From the NCBI GenBank assembly GCA_938012815.1, contig CALLVV010000078.1, positions 1 through 59,358 on the forward strand: a stretch of DNA of 59,358 bases. Reading direction: 5' to 3'. The stretch is from an uncultured Propionibacteriaceae bacterium (GTDB lineage: Bacteria > Actinomycetota > Actinomycetes > Propionibacteriales > Propionibacteriaceae). The stretch's first letter is position 1; the number at the start of each line of letters is the position of its first letter. Both the position numbers and the translations under genes were made by a program. Of the stretch, positions 24,958 to 33,603 are shown in pieces. Below the pieces are notes generated by a model. The model did no database searches, was not told the DNA's origin, and saw only the letters and a list, made by a program, of their open reading frames with translations.

Positions 24958-25518
24958 TCATTCCGGTTTCCTGGACCAATGCTCGACCATCAGTCGCTGC
25001 GCATCAGGTTCCGACAGATTCGCTATTTCCTCCATCGGCAGGTGCAACTCCTCCCGAAGTCCCCTGACGAGCCAATCCGGTAATCCGGCAGGTTGGGTGG
25101 GTTCGGGAATCGCAGGAATATCGCTGTACAGCCTGCCCATGTGCTCCAGCACCTCGGCGAGCGGTTTCGCCTGCGGATGTCCTGCCTTCCTCGCCTTTTC
25201 CACCCTGCGTTTCATCTCCGAGTAGATCTCTCCGTCCTCGCGGGCCCCAGCGGCCCAGATCTCGGAGATGTCCAGCACGGGGTTGTTTCGCACATCCGTC
25301 GTCTCGCGCCACACGATGCGCCACGAGCAATCACCGACGACGAGCTTGCGGAACCCGACCAACGCGCCGACGAGAGGCTCACCCGCATCGCTCGCCCGTT
25401 CGAGCAGAAGCATTTTTGCGAACAAGTCGCGCACGATCCGGGGGTCTTTCCTGTGCAGCCTGCGGAGGTCGTCAATGGCGTCGTCGGTGAGGCGCACGCG
25501 CTTCGCGTTCTTCGTCAC
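24958..25518 (-). CDS. RelE/ParE-type toxin with C-terminal extension
   Basis: The product has 186 residues. The first 105 match the RelE/ParE fold (VRLTDDAIDDLRRLHRKDP, then LVVGDCSWRIVWRETTD and ISEIWAAGAREDGEIYSEM). A further 80 residues form an unrecognised tail with SDIPAIPEPTQPAGLPDWLV. RelE toxins are usually 85-100 residues, so the tail doubles the length. The ATG overlaps the antitoxin stop by four bases. It would cleave mRNA or poison gyrase when free of its antitoxin. Confidence 0.75.
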   Translation of the reverse strand: MTKNAKRVRLTDDAIDDLRRLHRKDPRIVRDLFAKMLLLERASDAGEPLVGALVGFRKLVVGDCSWRIVWRETTDVRNNPVLDISEIWAAGAREDGEIYSEMKRRVEKARKAGHPQAKPLAEVLEHMGRLYSDIPAIPEPTQPAGLPDWLVRGLREELHLPMEEIANLSEPDAQRLMVEHWSRKPE

Positions 25519-25820
25519 GGCAGGGCGTGCAGGCCGGACTTGATCTCGGACTCAAGTTCATCCCGGTTGATTCCGAAAGCCTCCATCGCGTCGTCGAGCT
25601 CCGTCCGATTGCCCGAATCGGTGACCATCCGGGTCATGATGAGGACGACATCGCGGAGAGTTTCCCGGTCGCGGCGGAGCAGGTCCATCTCTTCCCGGGA
25701 AACGATCTCGGCGACAGGTTTTCCGTGACGGGACAGGGTCACCACCCGCCCGGATTCCGCGGAACTGACGAGCCCGGAAATTCCGACGTGGTTCGCATCG
25801 GTTATGGAGAACACGCTCAC
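25515..25820 (-). CDS. Phd/YefM-family antitoxin
   Basis: This 101-residue antitoxin comes first in a two-gene operon. The Phd fold shows as SITDANHVGISGLVSSAESG and VVTLSRHGKPVAEIVS; the helical C-terminus (LDDAMEAFGINRDELESEI) would clamp the toxin. The GTG start lies seven bases after TAGAAT, so the mRNA is probably leaderless. Direct repeats across that promoter are the likely operator. Confidence 0.82.
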   Translation of the reverse strand: MSVFSITDANHVGISGLVSSAESGRVVTLSRHGKPVAEIVSREEMDLLRRDRETLRDVVLIMTRMVTDSGNRTELDDAMEAFGINRDELESEIKSGLHALP

Positions 25821-25828
25821 GACGACAA

Positions 25829-25852
25829 TTCTACCTGGAAATCTACCTGGAA
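25829..25852 (-). promoter_or_regulatory. Promoter and operator repeats of the Phd/RelE operon
   Basis: TCTACCTGGAA occurs twice (25830-25840 and 25842-25852), 12 bp apart. The inner copy overlaps the -10 box TAGAAT (minus strand, 25834-25829). This is where Phd-type repressors bind. Confidence 0.65.
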
Positions 25853-25996
25853 CAACGAGGCCGAGGGGATCGTGGTCGTCACTCAGCCGCCCAGGAAAAC
25901 CCCGCGAACAGACGCCCCGTCGCAGCCGGCCCGGTCACGAGCACGGGGAGACGCCCCCGCGCAGAAGGGCGCCACCCGGTCGCACAGACTGACAAA

Positions 25997-26051
25997 CACA
26001 GTGACACATCACATCGACACTTGTCACTGTAGATGTACAAGTGTCACTGTG
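25997..26051. repeat. Nested palindrome built from ACAGTGACA / TGTCACTGT
   Basis: ACAGTGACA at 25998-26006 is followed by TGTCACTGT at 26022-26030 and 26042-26050. The outermost arms CACAGTGACAC and GTGTCACTGTG pair over 11 bp, and GACACTTGT (26016-26024) pairs with ACAAGTGTC (26037-26045). It lies in the 386-bp gap between the toxin-antitoxin operon and the corrinoid importer, where I find no gene. It looks like a protein-binding array. Confidence 0.6.
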
Positions 26052-26206
26052 ATCCTCACCGAACGCGAGCTGCGCAGCAGGGAGTGCGCGGAACCAGGTA
26101 CCAGCACACGGGGAGATCCACCCGGTTGCACAGCGCTCAATCCCGGAAATCGCCCCCGAATGGGCAGAAATCGAGTCAAGTGCTGCGAAACCGGGATTCC
26201 CGCCAC

Positions 26207-26983
26207 TCAGGTCTGCGTCACCGGCCTGAGGAACTGGAACAGCGGCATCTCGTCGCCGTCCGGGTGCAGGATCCGCACCTCCACCCCGTAGACCTCACGG
26301 ATCAGGTCCTCGGTCAGCACGTCCGCCGGACGCCCCAGACACACCGCCCGGCCCTTGTGCAGGACCAGCACCTCGTCGCAGAACGTGGTGGCCAGGTTCA
26401 GGTCGTGCAGGGCGACGACCACACCCAGACCCGTCTCCCTCAAGGTTGTGAGGATGTCCAGCTGGTGGGAGATGTCGAGGTGGTTGGTGGGTTCGTCCAG
26501 CAGCATGACCTGCCCCTCCTGGGCGAATGCCCGGGCCAGGTGAGCGCGTTGCTGTTCGCCTCCGGAGAGGGTGTGCCAGTCGCGGTTCAGGAGGTGTTCG
26601 ATGCCGGTGCGGCGGGCGGCGGCCTCCACGACCTCACGGTCGCGGGGACTGGGGCCGGCCCAGCGGCGGCGGTGCGGGATCCGCCCCAGGTCGATGACGT
26701 CGCGCACGGTGACGTCCTGGTCGGTGGTCGCCTTCTGCTGCACCACCGACAGCACCCGCGCGATGTCCCGCGGCGCCCAGTCGGCGTAGGCACGGTCGTC
26801 GAGTCTGACGACACCCGTGCGCGGCTGAATGGTGCGGGCCAGCATCCCCAGCAGCGTCGACTTGCCCGATCCGTTGGGTCCCAGCAACCCCAGGATGCGA
26901 CCGGGCATCGCGGGCACGTCGATGCCGTCGACGATGATGGCCGAGCCAGCGACCCATGACAGGTTCTCTGCTTCTATCTTCAT
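26207..26983 (-). CDS. ABC importer ATP-binding protein, BtuD/FecE type
   Basis: This 258-residue ATPase is the last gene of the corrinoid-type importer operon. It has Walker A GPNGSGKSTL near residue 35, Q-loop VVQQKATTDQD, signature LSGGEQQRAHLARAF, Walker B VMLLDEPTNHLD and switch ALHDLNLAT. The start ATG overlaps the permease stop by four bases. The choice between iron-siderophore and cobalamin comes from the upstream riboswitch, not from this protein. Confidence 0.88.
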   Translation of the reverse strand: MKIEAENLSWVAGSAIIVDGIDVPAMPGRILGLLGPNGSGKSTLLGMLARTIQPRTGVVRLDDRAYADWAPRDIARVLSVVQQKATTDQDVTVRDVIDLGRIPHRRRWAGPSPRDREVVEAAARRTGIEHLLNRDWHTLSGGEQQRAHLARAFAQEGQVMLLDEPTNHLDISHQLDILTTLRETGLGVVVALHDLNLATTFCDEVLVLHKGRAVCLGRPADVLTEDLIREVYGVEVRILHPDGDEMPLFQFLRPVTQT

Positions 26984-28026
26984 CGTTTCCTGGTCCTGGC
27001 GAGAATGGTTGCGAAGATGGGCACCCCAACCAGGGCGGTGATCACCCCGACCGGCACCTCCAACGGCGCGAACAACGTCCTGGCGATGGTGTCCGCCCAG
27101 AGCAGGAAGATCGCACCCAGCAGCGCCGAGACCGGCAGCAGCCCCCGGTGCCGGGAGCCGACGAGCATCCGGGAGATGTGCGGCAGCACGAGACCGACGA
27201 AACCGATCGAACCCGACGAGGAGACCACGACCGCCGTCATGAGGGCCGCGCATCCCAGCAGCACCACCCGGGTGCGCTGCACGGAAACCCCCAGCGAGAC
27301 GGCCTCCTTCTCGCCGAACATGAACGCGTCCATGGAGCTGGCCATGCCGATGGTGAGCACGAGGAAACACCCCAGCACCGCAGCTGTGAGCGCGACCTCC
27401 TCCCAGGAGACGTTGGCGAAGGAACCCATCAGCCAGTACAGGATGCCCCGGGTGACGTTGGCGTCCGCGCCGATCATGATGATGAACGACGTCAACGCGG
27501 AGAACCCCTGGGTCACCGCGATGCCCGCCAGCACGATCTTGTCGGTGGTGCCACCGGCCAGCCGGGACAGCAGCAAGGTCAGTGCAAAGGCCCCCAGCGA
27601 CCCCACGAACGCGCCCGCCGAGAAACTGATGACCCCACCCCCGATGCCCATCACCAGCACCAGGACCGCGCCGGTGGAGGCACCCGAAGAGACACCCAGC
27701 AGGTAGGGTTCGGCCAGCGGGTTGCGCAGCAGCGACTGCATGATGACGCCACACAGGCTCAACCCGGCGCCCGCGACCGCGGCAAGCAACACACGGGGTA
27801 GCCGCAGCTGCCACACCGTCGCGGTGCGCAACGGACTCAGCTCGGGGTCGGGTCCCAACCCCAGTTTGTTCGCAACCACTCCCCAGACCTCGCCGATGCT
27901 CAGGTCGGAGGGTCCGAAGGTGATCGCGTAGAGGATGGACCCAACCAGCAGGACCAGTCCGATCAGCAGGACCGGTGTCACCGGAAGCCTCCGGCGCCGG
28001 CCCCGGGTCGTCGCGGATGGCGTCAC
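26980..28026 (-). CDS. ABC importer permease, BtuC/FecD type
   Basis: This 348-residue inner-membrane permease of the FecCD family has about nine to ten helices. Typical motifs are RLPRVLLAAVAGAGLSLCGV, QSLLRNPLAEPYLLGVSSGA, and the coupling loop in GSIGFVGLVLPHISRMLVG. The GTG start overlaps the stop of the binding-protein gene (GTGA). It would work as a homodimer. Confidence 0.88.
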   Translation of the reverse strand: MTPSATTRGRRRRLPVTPVLLIGLVLLVGSILYAITFGPSDLSIGEVWGVVANKLGLGPDPELSPLRTATVWQLRLPRVLLAAVAGAGLSLCGVIMQSLLRNPLAEPYLLGVSSGASTGAVLVLVMGIGGGVISFSAGAFVGSLGAFALTLLLSRLAGGTTDKIVLAGIAVTQGFSALTSFIIMIGADANVTRGILYWLMGSFANVSWEEVALTAAVLGCFLVLTIGMASSMDAFMFGEKEAVSLGVSVQRTRVVLLGCAALMTAVVVSSSGSIGFVGLVLPHISRMLVGSRHRGLLPVSALLGAIFLLWADTIARTLFAPLEVPVGVITALVGVPIFATILARTRKR

Positions 28027-29060
28027 TTGAGGCCGAACTGCTCGATCCCGGCGACCAGCTTCTCGGTCAGGTCAACGGTGCGGATCGACGGGTTCATGTC
28101 GCCGCCCGCAACCTTGATGAAACGCTCGCTCTTGACGGCATCCATCTCGGCGGTGACCGGGTTCGACTTCAGGTATTCGATCTTCGAGTCCGCGGTCTCC
28201 GCGGTCTGGGACTTGCGGGTGAGATCACCCATCACGATGATGTCGGGGTTCTTGGCGGCGACGTCCTCCCAGCTGACCTGCGGCCACTCGTCGCGCTGGT
28301 CGGAGTAGATGTTGGTGATGCCGAGCTGGTCGCTGACGAACTGGGACGCACCGGAACCGCCCGCCAGGTAGGGGGCCTCGGAGTTCGCGAACCAGAACAT
28401 CACCTTGACGGGCTTGCCGGGTTTCTGCGCGACCGCCTTCTCCACACGCTGTTTGAGCTGAGCGACGAGCTCCTGGCCCTTCTCGGGCACACCGTGGATG
28501 CGGGAGAGCTCATCGATTTCCTGATACACCTTCTCGATGGTGAAGTTCTCAGCCGGGGCGTCGTTGCCGCTCTTCTTGCCGCACTGGTTCGGCGCCAGAT
28601 AGGCGGGCACCCCGAGGGATTCGTACTTCTCGTAGCTGCCCGCGACCTTGTCGGTCAGCGTGCTCGGGAAGGATGCCGTGACGAGGTCGGGTTCCTTGGC
28701 GATGACCGCCTCCGAGGTGGGACCGTCGTCGGAGATCCGTTCCACCTTCGCGTTCTCGCTCTCCAGCGACGACAGCACGGGATCGGTCCAGGTGGCGGTG
28801 CCCACCATCGTGTCGGCGATTCCGAGGGAGAGCTGGATCTCGGTGGAGGACTGGTTCAGCGACACCGTCCGTTCAGGCGCCTTCGTGAACGTCAGCTGGT
28901 GTCCGCAGTTGTCGATGGTGAGGGGGAAACCGGTGGCGGAGGCCCCGGAGGACTGGTTGGCGGAGGCGTCGGCCGGCTGGTCCTTGGCCGCGCCCGCGCA
29001 GCTGCCCAGCAGCAGGGCCGGCAGCAGCGCGAGCGAACAAACGGACTTCTTCACGTGCAT
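28023..29060 (-). CDS. Corrinoid/iron-chelate binding lipoprotein, BtuF type
   Basis: This 345-residue lipoprotein has a signal peptide ending LLLGSC, with the lipidated cysteine at residue 21. The Peripla_BP_2 fold follows (LTIDNCGHQLTFTKAPERTV, LNQSSTEIQLSLGIADTMVG, NPDIIVMGD). Since a cobalamin riboswitch precedes it, the ligand is probably cobalamin or another corrinoid; ferric siderophore or heme is the alternative. The ATG has a GGGAAG ribosome site, and it heads the BtuFCD-type operon. Confidence 0.85.
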   Translation of the reverse strand: MHVKKSVCSLALLPALLLGSCAGAAKDQPADASANQSSGASATGFPLTIDNCGHQLTFTKAPERTVSLNQSSTEIQLSLGIADTMVGTATWTDPVLSSLESENAKVERISDDGPTSEAVIAKEPDLVTASFPSTLTDKVAGSYEKYESLGVPAYLAPNQCGKKSGNDAPAENFTIEKVYQEIDELSRIHGVPEKGQELVAQLKQRVEKAVAQKPGKPVKVMFWFANSEAPYLAGGSGASQFVSDQLGITNIYSDQRDEWPQVSWEDVAAKNPDIIVMGDLTRKSQTAETADSKIEYLKSNPVTAEMDAVKSERFIKVAGGDMNPSIRTVDLTEKLVAGIEQFGLK

Positions 29061-29184
29061 CTGGGTGCTTCCCTTGGGTTGTGAGGTGTTGTGGGGGTGA
29101 CGGCAGCCACTGGAGATGGCACACGGGATCTTGTCTCGGGGGCCGTTGCGCGAGGCCCTGAACGGAGGGCACGGTGGTTCACGT

Positions 29185-29355
29185 GCTCATCGCCGATCGG
29201 TCTTCGGACTCGGGTTCTGCCACCGGACCGCCTTCCCGGGCAGGTCGCCGAGTGGCCTGATGATCCGGTGTCACCCTCACCGCTGCGCATCAGTTCCGGA
29301 TTCGCACCGGATTCCCTGCCCGTGGGCGCTCGGCGACACCGACAAGGCTAACCCT
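29185..29355 (-). ncRNA. Cobalamin riboswitch
   Basis: Read on the minus strand, the leader has the conserved core GGGAATCCGGTGCGAATCC (about 29316-29298), then ACTG and GCAGCGGTGA, and the B12-box sequence AGTCCGAAGACCG (about 29210-29198). The order and spacing are those of the adenosylcobalamin class. It lies about 140 bp before the binding-protein gene and should shut the importer down when cobalamin is plentiful. Confidence 0.88.
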
Positions 29356-29661
29356 CCCACCGGGCACTGTCCATACCTCGGGACGTGGTGACGAAGATGC
29401 CGCTGCAAGGCCCCCGTGTTCAATCACCTTTGTCGATCATCTCGGTGATCGGCCCCGCTCGGGATGCTCCGGCTGCTCAGCTACCCGTGAACGAGGAGTT
29501 CCACCCGGTTGCGCAGCAAGAGCAAAGCGTCAAGGTAGGCTTGCAGGAATCAACCACCTACAACATTGTCGGATGTTTGACGATGGCGGACAGGGGCAGT
29601 CCGCAAAATGCACTCTCGTTTCCTCGTTCACCTACCGTCTGAACACCGTTTGGGGAATTGA
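29356..29661. other. Intergenic region with candidate promoters
   Basis: No gene is seen here. It should hold the promoter of the riboswitch transcript (minus) and that of the LolD-like gene (plus). A TTGACG lies at about 29577 next to a GCGGAC/GTCCGC inverted repeat. A copy of the recurring CACCCGGTTGCGCAGC motif lies at 29502-29517. Confidence 0.5.
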
Positions 29662-30306
29662 ATGACAGCCGGGATCACGTGCCACGGCATCACGAAGTCG
29701 TATGGCGAGAACGTCGTGCTCAAGGATCTTGATTTCTGGGTCGACGCCGGCGAGTTGGTGACGCTCGTGTCGCCGTCCGGCGGCGGAAAGACCACTTTGT
29801 TGAACATCCTGGGAGGTTTGACCACGGCGGATCAGGGTGTCGTCGAGGTGGTGGGACAGGACCTGAGCAAGTTGGACGAGGACGGCCGGGCCGGTCTCAG
29901 GCGTCATGCGATCGGCATCGTCCACCAGTCGAGTTACCTTTTTCCCTGGCTCTCGGTGAACGAGAACCTGGAGATCGCTCCCGGCTCCCGCGCTCCCGCT
30001 CCGTGGCTCGCGGAGGTCAGGAGAAACCTGGGGATCGACGAATTCCACGACACCGCGATCAACAAGCTCTCCGGTGGGCAGCGACGCCGGGTGTGCATCC
30101 TGAGGGCCCTGCAGATGGAGGCGGAGGTCCTGTTGCTGGACGAACCGACCACGGGCCTCGACGACCACCTGGCCTCCTGCGTTCGGCGGGCGTTGCGGGA
30201 CCTGGCAGACCGGGGCTGCGCGGTTGTCGTCGCGACCCATGAGGAGGCCACCGCAGCGGCGGCGGATCGCGCGGTTGCCCTCCGCGGAAGGAGGACCATC
30301 CTATGA
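29662..30306 (+). CDS. ABC exporter ATP-binding protein, LolD/MacB type, atypical Walker A
   Basis: This 214-residue ATPase pairs with the FtsX-type permease that follows. It has signature LSGGQRRRVCILRAL, Walker B VLLLDEPTTGLD and switch ATHEEATA. Walker A reads SPSGGGKTTL, with serine in place of the first glycine of GxxGxGK(S/T), which may tune activity rather than abolish it because the lysine and threonine remain. The ATG has GGGGA upstream. MacB/LolD systems move lipoproteins, peptides or drugs outward; no cargo gene is adjacent. Confidence 0.8.
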   Translation: MTAGITCHGITKSYGENVVLKDLDFWVDAGELVTLVSPSGGGKTTLLNILGGLTTADQGVVEVVGQDLSKLDEDGRAGLRRHAIGIVHQSSYLFPWLSVNENLEIAPGSRAPAPWLAEVRRNLGIDEFHDTAINKLSGGQRRRVCILRALQMEAEVLLLDEPTTGLDDHLASCVRRALRDLADRGCAVVVATHEEATAAAADRAVALRGRRTIL

Positions 30307-31502
30307 GCACCTTCGCGCTGGTGAGACGCAGCCTGGCCAGGACCGTACGACGGCACCGGTTGATCGCGGTGCTGGTGTTGCTCCTGGTGTTGGCAACGGT
30401 TGTCCTGTCCTGGCTGGCCCGTGGGGCCACGCACGGCACATCCCGGGGATTGACGGAAAGCCTCGGCGCCAAGGAGATCGAGGTCATCCAGGGCTACGGC
30501 GGCCCGGACAGTCCACCGTTGGACACGGACGCGGTCACACAACTGGGGCAGCTGGACGGTGTGGAGCACGTGTTCGCGTCGGGTGTCTCGGGGATCGACC
30601 CACCTGCGGAGCTGGCCGATTCCGAGGACGGCGCGGGGGCGTGGTGGTTGATGCCCCGCAATCCGTTCGACGACCGGATGAAGGACGCCCACGGTGACCC
30701 GGTCGCCTCCCCGGAGCCCGGTCAGATGCTGGTCCCCGGAAAACACGAGAACTTGGTGGGAAAGACGGTCGAGGTCAGCGTCACGCGGGCGGTCAGTGCC
30801 ACCAGCGGGGTGGGTGAGGCGAAACAGTTCGAGGTGATCGGCACCTATAACCCGGACACCGTCCAGGGGGAGCCCCCGGACGCGGTGTTCATCAGCTCCT
30901 CCCAATTCAACGAGATCCAGGCGGCGGCGCTGCCACCGGGCACGCCTCCCTACAGCTCCATCTACCTCTACGTCGGGGACGTGGACGACGTCACGAAGGT
31001 GCAGAGGTCGGTGGAGGACCTGGGCTACGGCACCCGCAGCGCCATCGGCTCCGGGATCCAGCTCGACAGGGCCCGGCAGGGACTCGCGGTGGCCTCCGTG
31101 CTGGTGCTCTTCGTCACCGTCCTCGGGGCGCTGTTCGCGGGCACATCCGTAGCGGGGACGTGGATGACATCACGCATCGAGGAGATCGGGTTGTTCAGGT
31201 CCCTGGGGTGGACGCGGCGGGCGATCGTGAGATTCTACCTTCTGGAGGCCCTCATCTTCGCGCTGTGCGTGTCGGCCATCGGGGTGCTCCTGGGCACGGG
31301 GCTGGTCATGGCACTGGCGGCGCTGCCGTCCCTGCTGACGTCGGTGGCCGGTTTCAGCATGGACCCCGGGGCGCTGCTGGCACAGGCGTGGGTGGTCACG
31401 GTGCCGCTGATCGCCGTGCCGCTCGGATTCATCGCCGGAGCAGGTCGCAGGGCCGCCACGCTGCTGCGCGTCGACACGGACACGCTCCTGCGCCAGATCT
31501 GA
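30303..31502 (+). CDS. ABC transporter permease, FtsX/MacB type
   Basis: This 399-residue permease has one N-terminal helix (residues 20-38), a large extracellular domain (about 40-255) and three C-terminal helices (GLAVASVLVLFVTVLGALFA and after), as in MacB and FtsX-like exporters. The ISRIEEIGLFRSLGW-type cytoplasmic loop (TSRIEEIGLFRSLGWTRRAI) contacts the ATPase. It overlaps the ATPase gene by four bases (ATGA). Confidence 0.85.
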   Translation: MSTFALVRRSLARTVRRHRLIAVLVLLLVLATVVLSWLARGATHGTSRGLTESLGAKEIEVIQGYGGPDSPPLDTDAVTQLGQLDGVEHVFASGVSGIDPPAELADSEDGAGAWWLMPRNPFDDRMKDAHGDPVASPEPGQMLVPGKHENLVGKTVEVSVTRAVSATSGVGEAKQFEVIGTYNPDTVQGEPPDAVFISSSQFNEIQAAALPPGTPPYSSIYLYVGDVDDVTKVQRSVEDLGYGTRSAIGSGIQLDRARQGLAVASVLVLFVTVLGALFAGTSVAGTWMTSRIEEIGLFRSLGWTRRAIVRFYLLEALIFALCVSAIGVLLGTGLVMALAALPSLLTSVAGFSMDPGALLAQAWVVTVPLIAVPLGFIAGAGRRAATLLRVDTDTLLRQI

Positions 31503-31611
31503 CGCAACCCGCGGCTGAGCCGAAACCCACCCGGCAGCCGGAAAGCAGACCCGACAACTCCCCGGACACACGCAAGAGGTTCCGACACGGGCCGCTCCCT
31601 TGCCGCGACCC

Positions 31612-33198
31612 CTATCGCCGCCTGCCCGTGCCGAACAGGCCCCGGACGATCTCCCGGGTGACTGTGCGGATCACCTGCATGATGCCGCGGCTGGCGATCC
31701 GTTCCACCGCCGACGTACGACCGCGACCCGATCCCGACGACCGCCCCTCCGAACGTTCCGCCTGGCGCTGTTCCTTCTCCTCCTGCGCGCGGCGTTCGGC
31801 CTCGGCCTTCTCCGCCTCGGCGCGCTGCCGTTCCTCCTCGGCCGCCTTCGCGCCGGCCTCCAGTTTCGCGGTGAGGATCTCGTAGGCCGACTCGCGGTCG
31901 ATGGCCTGCCCGTACTTCGCCATCAGCGGCGAGGCCGCCACCGCCTGCTGCATCGCGGCGGCGTCGGTGGGTTGCATCGACGTCTCGGGAGCCCACAGCC
32001 GGGTCCAGGCGACGGGGGTGGGCGCGCCCTTGGGGTTCATGACGGTGACGATGGCCTCGCCGATCCCGAGGCCCTGCAGCACCTCCTCCAGGTCGTAGCC
32101 CGACTTCGGGTAGGTCGACACCGTCGCCTTCAACGCCTTGGCGTCGTTGGGGGTGTGGGCGCGCAGCTGGTGCTGCACGCGGCTGCCGAGCTGCGCCAGG
32201 ACGTCCTCGGGCACGTCCTTGGGGGTCTGGGTGACGAAGAACACCCCCACACCCTTGGAACGAATCAGCCTCACGGTCTGGGTGATGGAGTCGAGGAAGG
32301 CCTTGGATGCGCCCTTGAACAGCAGGTGCGCCTCGTCGAAGAAGAACACCAGTTTCGGTTTGTCGGCGTCGCCGACCTCGGGGAGGGAGCTGAACAGGTC
32401 GGCCAGCAGCCACATCAGGAAGGTGGAGAACATCTCGGGTCGCGAGGCCAGGTCGGGCAGCTCCAGCAGCGAGACGACCCCGCGTCCGTCGTCGGCGACG
32501 CGCAGCAGCTCCGAGGGTTCGAACTCGGGTTCTCCGAAGAACACGTCACCGCCCTGCTCGGAGAGGCCGACGAGGTTGCGCAGGATCACCCCGGCCGTGG
32601 CGGCCGAGACACCGCCGATCTCCTTCAGCTCGTCCTTGCCGTCGTCGGAGGTGAGGAATTTCAGCAGCGCGACGAGGTCCTTGAGGTCGAGCAGCGGCAG
32701 GCCATTGTTGTCGGCGTAGTAGAACACCAGCCCGAGGGAGCTCTCCTGCACCTCGTTGAGCCCCAGCACCTTCGACAGCAGAATCGGGCCGAACGACGAG
32801 AGCGTCGCCCGAACCGGGACTCCGGTACCCTGCCCGCCGAGCGCCAGGAACTCGCAGGGCGCCGCCTTCGCCTCCCACGGCTGTCCCTGCTCCTCGACCC
32901 GCGCGGCCAGTTTCTCGCTGGTCACCCCGGGGGATGCCATGCCGGACAGGTCGCCCTTGATGTCGGCGGCGAAGACGGGAACACCGGCCTTGCTGAGGGC
33001 CTCGGCCATCAGCTGAAGGGTCTTGGTCTTGCCGGTGCCCGTGGCCCCGGCGACGAGCCCGTGCCGGTTGAACATCGCCAGCGGAATGCGGATGGGGGCC
33101 TCGGTGACGGGGGCGCCGTCCATCAGCACGCCCAGCTGCACCGCGTCGCCGTCGAACCCGTATCCGGCCTGAATCGTTGCCACCAGTTCATCATTCAC
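31612..33198 (-). CDS. HerA/VirB4-like ATPase (DUF853)
   Basis: This 528-residue P-loop ATPase belongs to the DUF853 group related to HerA DNA-translocating helicases. Walker A GATGTGKTKT lies near residue 51, Walker B appears as KLVFFFDEAHLLF, and a glutamine/arginine-rich coiled tail (residues 440-500, AEEERQRAEAEKAEAERRAQ) ends in a basic segment. The start is a GTG. It stands alone, facing the LytR_C pair. Its cell role is not established; DNA processing is the family-based guess. Confidence 0.85.
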   Translation of the reverse strand: MNDELVATIQAGYGFDGDAVQLGVLMDGAPVTEAPIRIPLAMFNRHGLVAGATGTGKTKTLQLMAEALSKAGVPVFAADIKGDLSGMASPGVTSEKLAARVEEQGQPWEAKAAPCEFLALGGQGTGVPVRATLSSFGPILLSKVLGLNEVQESSLGLVFYYADNNGLPLLDLKDLVALLKFLTSDDGKDELKEIGGVSAATAGVILRNLVGLSEQGGDVFFGEPEFEPSELLRVADDGRGVVSLLELPDLASRPEMFSTFLMWLLADLFSSLPEVGDADKPKLVFFFDEAHLLFKGASKAFLDSITQTVRLIRSKGVGVFFVTQTPKDVPEDVLAQLGSRVQHQLRAHTPNDAKALKATVSTYPKSGYDLEEVLQGLGIGEAIVTVMNPKGAPTPVAWTRLWAPETSMQPTDAAAMQQAVAASPLMAKYGQAIDRESAYEILTAKLEAGAKAAEEERQRAEAEKAEAERRAQEEKEQRQAERSEGRSSGSGRGRTSAVERIASRGIMQVIRTVTREIVRGLFGTGRRR

Positions 33199-33298
33199 AC
33201 CCCTTAGCCTGCCACCTATCGGCGCTTCCCGCGGGAGGCGCGTTGCCCGGGTTATACGTCGATGGGCCGAACGTCGCGAGGATGGCTAAACTGATTGA

Positions 33299-33592
33299 GT
33301 GATCTTCAAGCGTGTCGGCGATTCCCGCCCCTACCCGGACCACGGCTATGTCCAGAAGCAGTGGGCCGCCATCGCTCCGCACCAAGTACGGCTGGATGAA
33401 CTGGTCACGACGAAGCGCACCCTTGATCTCGAGGCCCTATTGGAGGAGGACTCCACCTTCTACGGCGACCTTTTCGCACACGTCGTCTCCTGGCGTGGCG
33501 ACCTGTACCTGGAGGACGGCCTGCACCGCGCCCTGCGCGCCGCGCTGCAGCAACGCCAGACGATGCACGCCCGCGTGCTGGAACTCCCATGA
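33299..33592 (+). CDS. Small VapB-like conserved actinobacterial protein
   Basis: This 97-residue protein (IFKRVGDSRPYPDHGYV, then VRLDELVTTKRTLDLEALL and FAHVVSWRGDLYLEDGLHRA) matches a conserved actinobacterial family usually found next to a LytR_C gene, as here. Databases often label it a VapB-family antitoxin, but no toxin is adjacent and I doubt that role. TAAACT six bases before the GTG start fits a leaderless mRNA. Confidence 0.75.
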   Translation: MIFKRVGDSRPYPDHGYVQKQWAAIAPHQVRLDELVTTKRTLDLEALLEEDSTFYGDLFAHVVSWRGDLYLEDGLHRALRAALQQRQTMHARVLELP

Positions 33593-33603
33593 GAGCCTAA
33601 ACC

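Noticed and set aside
33299..33592. True VapB antitoxin role
   Set aside because: No toxin gene is adjacent. The conserved neighbour is a LytR_C gene, so the antitoxin label is not supported by context.
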